A stretch of DNA of 36,831 nt from contig SLPX01000403.1 in the NCBI GenBank assembly GCA_007131745.1, positions 1 through 36,831 on the forward strand, written 5' to 3'. The first letter of the stretch is position 1. Each line of letters starts with the position of its first letter. This stretch comes from Myxococcales bacterium (GTDB taxonomy: Bacteria > Myxococcota > Polyangia > HGW-17 > SLPX01). The position numbers and the translations under genes were made by a program. The notes under the pieces were generated by a model that worked only from the letters and a program-made list of their open reading frames with translations, was not told the origin of the DNA and ran no database searches. This document shows, one piece after another, positions 9,462 to 16,922 of the stretch.

Positions 9462-10220
9462 ATGAAAGAAGACAACTCAAAAACAAACCCGGACTCCCAT
9501 GGCGGCAACACCGGAGAGGGCCATACCATCGGAAGGGAAGACGTTGGGAAAATGCTGCAATCCTGGACACGGCTCATGGCGATAATGGGATCGGCCGTTT
9601 GCCATGATATGAACAACCCACTTCAGGGAGTTCTGGGATTCGTGGATCTTCTTCTTCAGACAGAAAATGATTCCAAACGAAACGAGGACCTTGCTTACGT
9701 GTTCGAATGCAGCCTTCAGTGCCGTGAATTCTCTGATGACCTGGGAAGATTGGTCCAAAGATATCCAATTGTTCATTCGGAATTCGACGTGGAAGCATTT
9801 TGGGAAGGCGTTCTTTCCCATTGCAGCTCAACATGGGCCGAAAAAAAGTTGTGCTTCGAAACATCCGTAAACGTTGTCTCACCGCCTTCGGAAATCGAAC
9901 CTCATTATTTTCTCCTTATCTTGTTCGGTGTTGTTGGAAATGCATGCGAAAAAGCTTTCGCGGGCGACTCCATCAAGGTTTCTCTTGTTGTCGGGGGATC
10001 GGACCGGATCCGCCTCAAAGTCGGACTGCACCCCCACCAACCCACTACAAATTCTGCAACCTCCCGGGGGGAAACCCCAAACCATTCCGGGTTTGTCTCA
10101 AACCACCTGCTTTGGCTGGCGGGAAGAGCAGCGCGTCTGGAGGGGGGACGACTGGAAGGAGACTTTGATTCGTCAGCCCGAACAGTCTTGGTGATTTTAC
10201 CTTTGCTGGAAGACGACTAG
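9462..10220 (+). CDS. Degenerate histidine-kinase-like protein
   Basis: This protein of about 252 residues has a dimerisation/phosphoacceptor-like helix with CHDMNNPLQGVLGF (9603-9644 in DNA), matching the HisKA H-box. An ATPase-like region follows, with an N-box-like 'FGVVGNACEKAF', an LARLEGG-like late segment and a terminal 'VLVILPL'. The canonical Asp-x-Gly-x-Gly G1 box is not recognisable; that region reads 'RLKVGLHPHQPTTNS'. ATP binding is therefore doubtful. No transmembrane, sensor or receiver domain is visible. The ATG at 9462 has GGGCGG upstream, and a TTG at 9405 in frame would add 19 basic residues. It is divergent from dapL, and no response-regulator gene adjoins it. It may be a cytosolic scaffold or a phosphotransfer protein rather than a kinase. 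Confidence 0.75.
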   Translation: MKEDNSKTNPDSHGGNTGEGHTIGREDVGKMLQSWTRLMAIMGSAVCHDMNNPLQGVLGFVDLLLQTENDSKRNEDLAYVFECSLQCREFSDDLGRLVQRYPIVHSEFDVEAFWEGVLSHCSSTWAEKKLCFETSVNVVSPPSEIEPHYFLLILFGVVGNACEKAFAGDSIKVSLVVGGSDRIRLKVGLHPHQPTTNSATSRGETPNHSGFVSNHLLWLAGRAARLEGGRLEGDFDSSARTVLVILPLLEDD

Positions 10221-10344
10221 ACCGCCGCCCCGCCAGTCGTTTTGAGCGTGTTTCGCCAGGGCGCGCAGTTAGCGTACATCATTCCGGGAACGCGCAACGA
10301 ATTTATCTGTTTATTTGAATATAAAATAACGAAATTTACAGCCA

Positions 10345-10364
10345 AAAACACTTTTCTGTGTTTT
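10345..10364. terminator. AT-rich bidirectional terminator candidate
   Basis: A perfect 7-bp inverted repeat (AAAACAC / GTGTTTT) with a 6-nt loop sits between the convergent histidine-kinase-like gene (ends 10220) and vapC-like gene (stop at 10371). The stem is A/T-rich, so it would be a weak terminator, but it gives a U-tract on either strand. A second possible stem (ACGACT / AGTCGT, 10213-10240) directly overlaps the end of the kinase-like gene. Confidence 0.4.
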
Positions 10365-10370
10365 CTGGGT

Positions 10371-10757
10371 TTAATCCCAGCAGGCGTGTTCGTAATTTTC
10401 CAGAATGATGCGATCCGCGGTCAACAACCGTGCTTCATGGAACATCGCCTGGGCTACAATGAGCCGGTCAAAGGGATCGCGTGTCCAGCTCACGTCGTGA
10501 GCCAAGGCGGTTATCTCTGCCAATGAAACATCGGCTACGGTCAAACCTATTCTCTTTTCGAGATCCGCGATGACTGTGAATCCGGGTTCGGTCAGTCTTT
10601 GTATCTCGTAGAGATATTGCAATTCAAGACCGGCCATCGGAGAAATTGATATTTGCCCACCCTCCAAAAATTCCAATGCCGCCCGGGGAAAGCGTTCAAT
10701 CCGGCCCGCATACAACCAGGCGACAACATGAGTGTCTAAAAAGATCACGGGTTCCAC
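10371..10757 (-). CDS. PIN-domain ribonuclease toxin (VapC family)
   Basis: Type II toxin of 128 residues with a PIN ribonuclease fold. The acidic residues expected to bind Mg2+ are visible: D8 in FLDTHV, E45, D94/D97 in RDPFDRLIVAQA and D115 in LTADRII. VapC toxins cleave tRNA or rRNA and are held inactive by a bound antitoxin. The gene is second in a two-gene module. Its start overlaps the antitoxin reading frame by 13 bp (10745-10757), typical of coupled translation. All catalytic residues are present, so it is probably functional. The specific RNA target cannot be inferred. Confidence 0.9.
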   Translation of the reverse strand: MEPVIFLDTHVVAWLYAGRIERFPRAALEFLEGGQISISPMAGLELQYLYEIQRLTEPGFTVIADLEKRIGLTVADVSLAEITALAHDVSWTRDPFDRLIVAQAMFHEARLLTADRIILENYEHACWD

Positions 10758-10969
10758 TCTCCGGTCCAGTCCAAATGAATCAACTCATCCGGATCCCCCT
10801 TGATAAACCCTTTCCTGCGGATCAACCGCTTGAGCTTGGAGGTCGGTTCTTTTGGGACAATCAACACTGTTTTCCCTTTTCGTTTAATTTCCAAGGGAAC
10901 ACCCGTCTCGAGGACCTGGTCAATGAGTTTGTAAATATCAGCGCGTAGTTGAGATGCCGTCAAAGACAT
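10745..10969 (-). CDS. Phd/YefM-family antitoxin
   Basis: Small protein of 74 residues starting MSLTASQLRADIYKLIDQVLETG, matching the N-terminal DNA-binding part of Phd/YefM antitoxins ('PLEIKRKGKTVLIVPKE' is the typical beta region). The C-terminal half, 'LKRLIRRKGFIKGDPDELIHLDWTGEWNP', is the likely toxin-neutralising tail; the D-W-[ST]-x-E-W ending is common in such antitoxins. I chose the ATG at 10969, with GGAGG 6 nt upstream; the frame also opens at a TTG one codon earlier. It precedes and overlaps the toxin gene, and the pair is probably autoregulated through an operator in the gap upstream. Confidence 0.88.
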   Translation of the reverse strand: MSLTASQLRADIYKLIDQVLETGVPLEIKRKGKTVLIVPKEPTSKLKRLIRRKGFIKGDPDELIHLDWTGEWNP

Positions 10970-11076
10970 CAAACACCTCCGGAACTAAAGGAAAAAACCA
11001 CCCGACTGAAAACCAATCAGTTGCATGTTTTTTTGTGTTTTTTGCATTATCAGTGCGTTTATCCTTTCTATCATAA

Positions 11077-11110
11077 AGGTACGTACGATATATTTATTAC
11101 GTACGTACCT
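11077..11110. repeat. Perfect 11-bp inverted repeat (candidate operator)
   Basis: The arms AGGTACGTACG and CGTACGTACCT are perfectly complementary and separated by a 12-bp all-A/T spacer. Each arm itself contains the self-complementary GTAC/ACGT core. The centre-to-centre spacing (about two helical turns) suits a dimeric repressor. It lies about 110 bp upstream of the antitoxin start and 295 bp upstream of hbd, so either unit could be its target. A TATACT just right of it could be a -10 box, but has no good -35. Confidence 0.55.
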
Positions 11111-11234
11111 ATACTGAAACAATAGTAAGGAAAAATGAAACAGTCAATTCGTTTTGCCGCTGAAAACGTGATGACTCGAGGGATGTGTTTTTTCCGCGGC
11201 CGAAGATGAAAATCTTTTCCGAACAAGGTAATTG

Positions 11235-11265
11235 AAAACCGGCGAGCCGGGTGAGGGCCGGTTTT
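11235..11265. other. 9-bp-stem hairpin in hbd upstream region
   Basis: AAAACCGGC and GCCGGTTTT form a perfect 9-bp stem around a 13-nt loop. The T-tract is only four bases, so terminator function is uncertain on either strand. It lies 16 bp before the hbd promoter candidate and could insulate it from transcription starting further upstream. Confidence 0.4.
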
Positions 11266-11280
11266 GAACACTTTGAATCG

Positions 11281-11309
11281 TTGACAAATAGGCGAATTGC
11301 GGAAATAAA
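11281..11309 (+). promoter_or_regulatory. Sigma-70-like promoter candidate for hbd-crt
   Basis: A consensus TTGACA (11281-11286) is followed after exactly 17 bp by AATAAA (11304-11309), a 4/6 match to TATAAT. Transcription from here would begin about 85-90 nt before the hbd ATG. The match is by eye and unconfirmed. Confidence 0.45.
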
Positions 11310-11330
11310 CGGAGTTGACCATCATTCGGC

Positions 11331-11343
11331 CGTTTTGAAAACG
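11331..11343. promoter_or_regulatory. Palindrome CGTTTTGAAAACG downstream of hbd promoter
   Basis: A 13-bp palindrome (6-bp arms, one central base) sits about 20 bp past the candidate -10 box, where an operator would block initiation or early elongation. Acyl-CoA metabolism genes are often under such local repressors, but no regulator gene is nearby. Confidence 0.25.
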
Positions 11344-11404
11344 CTGTATCAGGACGATGGTGGAGACATGGGGTGATATTCATCAAAAAAGAGAGAGGAT
11401 AAAC

Positions 11405-12262
11405 ATGACCGGGATCAAGAAAATCGCTGTTGTAGGCGCAGGGCAGATGGGAGGCGGAATCGCTCAAGTGGCCGCTCAGGCTGGAATGGACGTTGTTTTA
11501 GTAGATATAAACCAGGAACTTGCCGACAGGGGCAAGGATAACGTTGCAAAGGGGTTGGATCGTCTGGTTAAGAAAGAGAAACTGGATCAAGCGGAAAGAG
11601 ATACGATTTTGGCCCGCATCCGCCCGACCAGTTCCATGGAAACACTTTCAGACGCGGATTTTGCGGTGGAAGCTGCGACCGAGAATATTGAACTGAAGAA
11701 GAAGATTTTCGCAAACATGGATAAAGCGTTGAAAAAGGATGCCATCTTGGCGACGAACACTTCGTCGATATCCATAACAATGCTTGCAGCGGTTACCGGG
11801 CGGCCCGAAAAGGTGATCGGGATGCATTTCATGAACCCGGTGCCTGTCATGAAGCTGGTGGAGCTGATACGGGGATTGGCGACCGAAGAGGAGACGTATA
11901 ACACCACGAAGAATCTTGCCGAGACGTTGAAGAAGGTGTGCGTGACATCCAGGGATGTTCCGGGGTTTATCGTAAACCGTATTTTGATACCCATGTTGAA
12001 CGAAGCGGTGTTCGCTCTTTACGAGGGTTTGGGAACACCCGAAGATATAGACACGGGGATCAAGCTGGGTCTGAATCATCCGATGGGGCCGCTGGCGCTT
12101 GCGGATTTGATAGGGTTGGATACGTGTTTGGCGATAGCTGAGGTGCTTCATCGGGAGTTGGGGGATTCCAAGTATCGGCCGTGTCCGCTTTTGAAGCAGT
12201 ATGTCCAGGCGGGATGGCTTGGAAGAAAGACGGGAAGAGGATTTTACAATTACGAAAAGTAG
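11405..12262 (+). CDS. hbd: 3-hydroxybutyryl-CoA dehydrogenase
   Basis: NAD(P)-dependent oxidation of 3-hydroxybutyryl-CoA, or its reverse in butyrate-type fermentation. The 285-residue length from the ATG at 11405 (AGAGAGG upstream) equals the family norm of about 282. The Rossmann fingerprint [11 protein letters not shown] starts at residue 11. The catalytic region is present ([13 protein letters not shown], then [17 protein letters not shown]), and the C-terminal helical domain ends [14 protein letters not shown] longer in-frame ATG at 11357 would add 16 unconserved residues. A crotonase gene starts 65 bp downstream, so the two form a unit for adjacent steps. Confidence 0.95.
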   Translation: MTGIKKIAVVGAGQMGGGIAQVAAQAGMDVVLVDINQELADRGKDNVAKGLDRLVKKEKLDQAERDTILARIRPTSSMETLSDADFAVEAATENIELKKKIFANMDKALKKDAILATNTSSISITMLAAVTGRPEKVIGMHFMNPVPVMKLVELIRGLATEEETYNTTKNLAETLKKVCVTSRDVPGFIVNRILIPMLNEAVFALYEGLGTPEDIDTGIKLGLNHPMGPLALADLIGLDTCLAIAEVLHRELGDSKYRPCPLLKQYVQAGWLGRKTGRGFYNYEK

Positions 12263-12327
12263 GCGGGGGCGGAAGCCCGGGGGGTTGTGGAGGGTTGTTT
12301 TTGAAATTTTATTGCTGGAGCTGAATA

Positions 12328-13110
12328 ATGAGCTTTGAAAACATTTTAGTGGAGCAAAAACCGCCGGTCGGGATTCTGACCATAAACAGGCCGGAACAAC
12401 TAAATGCCTTGAATTCGCAGACACTCATCGAGATATACGGTGCAGTGGGGGAGTTGAGTTCGGCCGAAGACATCCGGGTGCTGGTGATAACGGGCGCTGG
12501 GCAGAAGGCGTTTGTAGCGGGCGCGGATATAAAGGAAATGGCGGAATTGTCCGTGACCCAGGCGAGGGCGTTTTCAGAATTGGGCCACCGCGTATGCACG
12601 GCGATCGAAGAGATTCAACAGCCGGTGATAGCCGCGGTGAACGGTTTTTGCCTGGGCGGAGGCAACGAGTTGGCCATGGCTTGCGATATAATCTATGCAT
12701 CGGAGAACGCGCGCTTCGGACAGCCGGAAGTAAACCTGGGGGTTGTTCCCGGATTCGGCGGCACACAGCGTTTGATTCGCCGTGTAGGGTTGGCCAAGGG
12801 CAGGGAGCTTATTTATACCGGGGAAATGGTGAAAGCGGCCGAAGCCAAGACCATGGGATTGGTAAACGAGGTTTATTCTTCAGAAGAGTTGATGGAAAAG
12901 GTTCTGGAGCGAGGCCGTTTGATAGCGTCCAAGGGACCGGTGGCGTTGGCGCAGGCAAAGAGGCTTGTGTATCAAGGGTTTGATTTGCCGCTAGCCGGTG
13001 CACTTGAACTGGAGAGACAGGTTTTTGCCGGCTTGTTTGGGACGAACGACCAGCGTATCGGAATGAAGTCGTTCATGGAAAAGAAAAAGCCCGAATTCAA
13101 AGGAAACTAG
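12328..13110 (+). CDS. crt: Enoyl-CoA hydratase / crotonase
   Basis: Hydrates crotonyl-CoA to 3-hydroxybutyryl-CoA. The product has 260 residues, the usual length. The two catalytic glutamates are at E114 (GGGNELAMACD) and E134 (FGQPEVNLGVVPGFGGTQRL), and the oxyanion-hole segment is FVAGADIKEM at 62-71. Both glutamates argue for a real hydratase rather than another crotonase-fold enzyme. It follows hbd by 65 bp. No acyl-CoA dehydrogenase, thiolase or Etf genes lie in the window, so the pathway direction (butyrate formation or fatty-acid oxidation) is open. Confidence 0.95.
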   Translation: MSFENILVEQKPPVGILTINRPEQLNALNSQTLIEIYGAVGELSSAEDIRVLVITGAGQKAFVAGADIKEMAELSVTQARAFSELGHRVCTAIEEIQQPVIAAVNGFCLGGGNELAMACDIIYASENARFGQPEVNLGVVPGFGGTQRLIRRVGLAKGRELIYTGEMVKAAEAKTMGLVNEVYSSEELMEKVLERGRLIASKGPVALAQAKRLVYQGFDLPLAGALELERQVFAGLFGTNDQRIGMKSFMEKKKPEFKGN

Positions 13111-13164
13111 GCGATTAGGGACCGGATGAAGAGGTTGGGCGACTTGAGTCATGGTCGCTTATCG

Positions 13165-13192
13165 AAAGCGCTAGAACTCGCTTTTGAAAGCG
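13165..13192 (+). other. Mutually exclusive AAAGCG / CGCTTT hairpins
   Basis: After crt, AAAGCG (13165-13170) can pair with CGCTTT (13179-13184), or the same CGCTTT can pair with a second AAAGCG just downstream (13187-13192). Either could be a weak terminator for hbd-crt, but the U-tract is short. The structure lies 53 bp before the next gene. Confidence 0.25.
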
Positions 13193-13245
13193 TTGAAAAA
13201 CAACCGGTGAAAAGAATTAATAGCCGGGCCTGAAAGGAGTCAGCC

Positions 13246-13731
13246 ATGTGTCGAGGTAACATACGCCGAGGTGGAAGCTTTGTGCGATTGACACAAGTCT
13301 TGTTTGTCGCGCTCTGGGCTTTTTTGCTTTCTGCTGCGGGATGTCCCGGAGACAAGCAGCGAACTACGCCTCAAGCCGGGGAATACGAAGAAGAGTATTA
13401 CGATTCGGATACCACTGCGGCGAGACTTTCGCCGGAGATGGTGGAGGAGATCCAGAGGGTCTTCAACCTGGGTAGGATATGCGTGGAAAGGTGTTTCCAT
13501 GATTATATTAATCGCGTCGAGGATCCGAAAATAGAAGGAGATGTGATTATCGGTGTAGTTATCGGGACGCAGCCGAACCCTGTGAAGGTGTGGATCTTCA
13601 ACGTTACGGACAAGCTCAATGATGATGGGTTCAAGGAATGTCTCATTGAGAGAGTTAAGCAGTGGGAGTTTCCCGTCTGGGGAACGACTCTGGAGTTTAC
13701 GACTCCCAGGTACAATCTTCTGGGTTCCTGA
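13246..13731 (+). CDS. Small lipoprotein with AgmX/PglI C-terminal-like domain
   Basis: The 161-residue protein has a lipoprotein signal peptide: a hydrophobic core at about 17-32 and lipobox LSAAGC with Cys33. An acidic linker (EYEEEYYDSD) follows. From about residue 60 comes a domain with 'FNLGRICVERCFHDY', 'EGDVIIGVVIGTQPNPVKVWIFN', 'FKECLIERVKQWEFPVWG' and a final beta strand. This resembles the AgmX/PglI (TonB-like) C-terminal repeat domain common in myxobacterial gliding and envelope proteins, where the Cys pair and the 'W-x-F-P' signature recur. The ATG has AAAGGAG 7 nt upstream. It should be anchored in the outer or inner membrane and face the periplasm. Its partner is unknown. Confidence 0.75.
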   Translation: MCRGNIRRGGSFVRLTQVLFVALWAFLLSAAGCPGDKQRTTPQAGEYEEEYYDSDTTAARLSPEMVEEIQRVFNLGRICVERCFHDYINRVEDPKIEGDVIIGVVIGTQPNPVKVWIFNVTDKLNDDGFKECLIERVKQWEFPVWGTTLEFTTPRYNLLGS

Positions 13732-13810
13732 TTTTCGGGGCGGCGCCCGTTTGACGGGAGGACCTCCATCACATCATGTTTTTGTTTTCATTAGTACTGT
13801 AGGGATGGAT

Positions 13811-14365
13811 TCAGAGGGGGGTTGCGAAGCGGTTTCTATATGCAAACTCTTCCATGGGTTTTCTTGCAGGCGCTTCGGGCGGATCCCCGGCCGGCCTTCC
13901 AAGCGGTAGGAGTTCGATGCAAACCGAGTTTTCGTCCAATCCGAGAATGGACCCGGCTGCTTTTTGATCCATTAGGCCGACGTTGACCATGCCGTAACCC
14001 ATATCGTGCGCGGCCAGGGCCAGGTTCTGAACGGCGATGCCCGCGTCGAAGAGGAACCAGTCGCCGAACGGTGTCACTTCCTCGCCGTTGTAGAAACCGG
14101 AAAGACCCTTTTTAGCGCAGAGTGCAATCACCCAGGGAGCGTCCACGATAGCGTTCCTGGCCGGGTTTCCCTTGGGAAGAGTTTCCTGAAGCGCGGACTT
14201 GATCTTTGGATCATCCACCGCCACAAGGAAGACGCATTGCGAATTGGCCCAGCTCGGAGCCATGCGGACTGCGTCCAGGATTCTTTGGAGGTCACCTTCT
14301 CCCACTGGTGAGTCCGAGTATTTTCTGATGGTTCTGCGTGTCATCAAGCATTCAAAAGTATCCAT
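13811..14365 (-). CDS. Nitroreductase-family flavoprotein
   Basis: FMN-dependent NAD(P)H oxidoreductase of 184 residues. The FMN-binding N-terminus 'TRRTIRKYSDSPV' is at 9-21, 'APSWANSQ' at 36-43 and 'GIAVQNLALAAHDMGYG' at about 109-125, all in the expected order. The C-terminal 'LPLGRPAGDPPEAPARKPMEEF' is also typical. The substrate is unknown. It follows argF by 30 bp on the same strand with AAGGAG before the ATG, so it is the last gene of the three-gene operon that begins at 16693. Confidence 0.92.
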   Translation of the reverse strand: MDTFECLMTRRTIRKYSDSPVGEGDLQRILDAVRMAPSWANSQCVFLVAVDDPKIKSALQETLPKGNPARNAIVDAPWVIALCAKKGLSGFYNGEEVTPFGDWFLFDAGIAVQNLALAAHDMGYGMVNVGLMDQKAAGSILGLDENSVCIELLPLGRPAGDPPEAPARKPMEEFAYRNRFATPL

Positions 14366-14395
14366 CAGGTTTTTCTCCTTGTGTGTGTTTATATT

Positions 14396-15319
14396 TTATT
14401 TGTCCCGCCCCATGAGCCTTATCATGAGAGCTTTTTGCGCGTGAAGCCGGTTTTCGGCCTGGTCGAAAATTATTGAAGCCTTGCTGTCCGCCACTTCATC
14501 CGTTACTTCTTCTCCCCTGTGGGCGGGCAAGCAGTGCATGAACCTGGCCTGCGGGCCGGCGACTTTCATTATGTTTGCGTTGACCTGGTATGGTGCCAGG
14601 TTTTTCAGGCGTTCCGCGCGCTCGGCTTCCTGCCCCATGGACGCCCAGACATCGGTGTAGATTATGTCCGCACCGGCAGCGGCCTTTTCGGGGTCTTCCG
14701 TGACTTCCAGCCTGACCCCGGCCGGTTCGGCGAGTGGACGCGCTGCATTTATGAATTCCTCCGTTGGTTGGTATTGCTTGGGAGCAGCCAGAGTGACGTG
14801 TACGCCCAGCTTGATTCCTCCGTACACGAGGGAGTTGTAAACGTTGTTTGCATCACCGATGTAACAAAGGCGTTTGCCCCTTAGACCCACGTGTTCTTTC
14901 ATGGTTAAATAGTCGGCAAGGCCCTGGCAGGGATGATACTTGTCGGAAAGCCCGTTTATGACCGGGATATCCGCATGTTTTGCAAGTTCTTCTATGTCGG
15001 CATGTCCGTAGACTCGTGCCATGATTCCGTCGACATAGCGCGATAGAACACGGGCCGTGTCGGCGAGAGTCTCCCCGCGGCCGAGTTGAAGGTCCGCGGA
15101 TGACAGGAAAAGCCCGGTGCCTCCAAGCTGATATATTCCAACCTCAAAGCTCACCCTTGTTCTCGTAGAGCTTTTCTGGAAAACCATGCCCAGGACTTTT
15201 CTTTTGAGGGTTTTTTTGTATTTCTTGGGGTCGGCTTTAACATCCACCGCCAGGTCCAAAAGATCTTCCACGTCTTTTGGTTCCAGGTCGGCGAGAGTGA
15301 GTAAATCTTTTTGCAACAT
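14396..15319 (-). CDS. argF: Ornithine carbamoyltransferase
   Basis: Transfers carbamoyl phosphate to ornithine to give citrulline. The carbamoyl-phosphate site STRTR is at 51-55, and the ornithine-side motif HCLPAHRGEE is near residue 265. A 'YIGDANNVYNSL' segment precedes the second domain. The 307-residue length is standard. GGAGGT lies 6 nt before the ATG. It is in the middle of an operon with the COG2403-type GTPase upstream (36-bp gap) and the nitroreductase downstream. Anabolic or catabolic direction is not decided by sequence alone. Confidence 0.97.
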   Translation of the reverse strand: MLQKDLLTLADLEPKDVEDLLDLAVDVKADPKKYKKTLKRKVLGMVFQKSSTRTRVSFEVGIYQLGGTGLFLSSADLQLGRGETLADTARVLSRYVDGIMARVYGHADIEELAKHADIPVINGLSDKYHPCQGLADYLTMKEHVGLRGKRLCYIGDANNVYNSLVYGGIKLGVHVTLAAPKQYQPTEEFINAARPLAEPAGVRLEVTEDPEKAAAGADIIYTDVWASMGQEAERAERLKNLAPYQVNANIMKVAGPQARFMHCLPAHRGEEVTDEVADSKASIIFDQAENRLHAQKALMIRLMGRDK

Positions 15320-15355
15320 GCTGTACCTCCGTTAGACGGGTCTGTTGTTATTTCT

Positions 15356-16693
15356 TCATCGATCTTTGAGAGAGCGCTCTTTTATAAAATCTTCCACTAC
15401 TGTTCGCAGGGTAGGTTCGCCGCGGTCCTTAGAAACGTAGTCAACCTTGGCCGAGGGTTTGCCCACATCGAAAAGGCGCTTCAGGTGAAACGGTGTGGCC
15501 AGGATCACGGTATCGCATTCTGAACGATCAATGGTTGCTTTCAAGTCTTTGAGTTGCTCTTCGTAATAGCCCATCGCGGGCACCACGTTGCCCAGGTGTT
15601 GATGCTTGTCATAAAGTTCTTTTATGGAACCCACAGCAAATGGACGGGGATCGATAATCTCGCGTGCGCCGAATTTATCCGCGGCCACCTTGCCGGCGCC
15701 GAACCCCATTTCTCCATGAGTAAGAGTTGGACCGTCGTCTATCACCAGAACGCGCTTGCCTTCTATCAGGGATGGATCATCCACTGTTACTTCCGAATCG
15801 GTCACCACGATTTTCGCTCCGGGATTGAGATCCATGGAGCGCTTTTTGAGTGCTTCCAGGTCTTCGGGATTTGCGCTGTCGGCCTTGTTCAAATTCAGGA
15901 CGTCCGCCCTGCGGAAATTGGTTTCACCCGGAAAATAGCTGATCTCGTGGCCCAAACGCAGCGGATCCGCCACAACGATTTCCAGGTCTGAAAAGTAAAA
16001 CGGCCAGTCATTGTTGCCGCCGTCCCACAAGATGACATCCGCTTCGGCTTCGGCCTCGGAAAGAATGGCAGCGTAGTCGACTCCCGCGTAGACCACGTTG
16101 CCGTGATCCACGTGATATTCGTATTCTTCCCGTTCTTCTATGGTGCAGTTATGCTTGTCGATGTCTTCAAGGGATGCGAATCGCTGGACCGCCATGGCTG
16201 CAAGATCTCCGTATGGCATGGGATGTCTTATTGCCACTGCCTTGAGGCCGTGTTCCTTCAAGACGTTTGCCACGTAACGCGTTGTCTGGCTTTTGCCGCA
16301 ACCAGTGCGCACCGCGCAGATGGATATCGTGGGACGCGTTGACTTGACCATGGTTCGGTCGGGGCCCAGAATCTGGAAATCCGATCCAACCGCCATGACC
16401 CGCGCCGCCAGATTGCCGACTGTCATGTGACTCAGATCGCTGTAACAAAGAACCGCCTGATTCACCCGCAGTTCCCGGAGAATTTTTTCAAGGTCTCGTT
16501 CATCGAGTATTGGAATGCCGTCCGGATACAAATTCCCGGCGAGTTCGGCGGGATATCTCCGCCCTCCGATTTTCGGGATCTGGGTCGCTGTAAACGCGAC
16601 TACTTCATAATCCGGGTTGTCCCGAAACACTACATTGAAATTGTGAAAATCACGCCCGGCTGCTCCAAGAATCAACACACGTTCCCTTTGCAT
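15356..16693 (-). CDS. COG2403-type GTPase (cyclic 2,3-diphosphoglycerate synthetase-like)
   Basis: The 445-residue protein belongs to the group of predicted GTPases resembling archaeal cyclic 2,3-diphosphoglycerate synthetase. An N-terminal Rossmann-like domain (VLILGAAGRDFHNFN at 6-20) precedes a P-loop domain with AVRTGCGKSQTT at 127-138. Later segments include 'ILWDGGNNDWPFY', 'LNLNKADS' (an N-K-x-D-like base-recognition motif) and 'VLVIDDGPTLTHGEMGFGAGKV'. The product in bacteria is not established. GGAGT precedes the ATG. It is first in the operon with argF and the nitroreductase, so a role linked to carbamoyl phosphate or arginine is an inference from context. Confidence 0.85.
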   Translation of the reverse strand: MQRERVLILGAAGRDFHNFNVVFRDNPDYEVVAFTATQIPKIGGRRYPAELAGNLYPDGIPILDERDLEKILRELRVNQAVLCYSDLSHMTVGNLAARVMAVGSDFQILGPDRTMVKSTRPTISICAVRTGCGKSQTTRYVANVLKEHGLKAVAIRHPMPYGDLAAMAVQRFASLEDIDKHNCTIEEREEYEYHVDHGNVVYAGVDYAAILSEAEAEADVILWDGGNNDWPFYFSDLEIVVADPLRLGHEISYFPGETNFRRADVLNLNKADSANPEDLEALKKRSMDLNPGAKIVVTDSEVTVDDPSLIEGKRVLVIDDGPTLTHGEMGFGAGKVAADKFGAREIIDPRPFAVGSIKELYDKHQHLGNVVPAMGYYEEQLKDLKATIDRSECDTVILATPFHLKRLFDVGKPSAKVDYVSKDRGEPTLRTVVEDFIKERSLKDR

Positions 16694-16922
16694 AAAATGA
16701 CTCCGTTCTGTTTGTGTTAGCGGTTAACAACATAAAGAATGCCGATACCGGAAAAGATCACCTGTAACCACACACGCCGAATACTTTCCAGTCAAACCAC
16801 TGTATAGCCGACCCTCAACAGGAAGGCAAGAGTCCTGGTGTAATTCCACGAAGTCTGCATGAAACCGTATCAAAAACCCCGTTAATGAAGGTTATGCCGT
16901 GCCGGTGGGCGGTATCAGGTCT

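Larger units (their letters stand above)
10973..11404. other. 432-bp non-coding gap between TA module and hbd, with regulatory structure
   Basis: This gap between two divergent units is the only stretch over 300 bp without a gene. It is AT-rich in its first half. It holds a small stem (ACTGA / TCAGT), the 11-bp inverted repeat at 11077-11110, a hairpin at 11235-11265, a sigma-70-like promoter candidate at 11281-11309 and the palindrome at 11331-11343. I see no coding region: short frames lack ribosome sites and family motifs. It may carry both the toxin-antitoxin promoter and the hbd promoter. Confidence 0.6.

Noticed and set aside
11648..12424. 258-codon frame antisense to hbd
   Set aside because: It overlaps a certain gene completely and has no recognisable domain.
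13732..13810. Terminator between the lipoprotein and nitroreductase ends
   Set aside because: CCCGT/ACGGG and GGAGG/CCTCC stems are short and lack a T-tract on either strand.
16821..16848. GGAAGG...CTGGTGTAATTCC, slightly like the core of a cobalamin riboswitch
   Set aside because: The CCCGCxACTG part is absent, and on plus the motif leads into the 3' end of a minus-strand gene.
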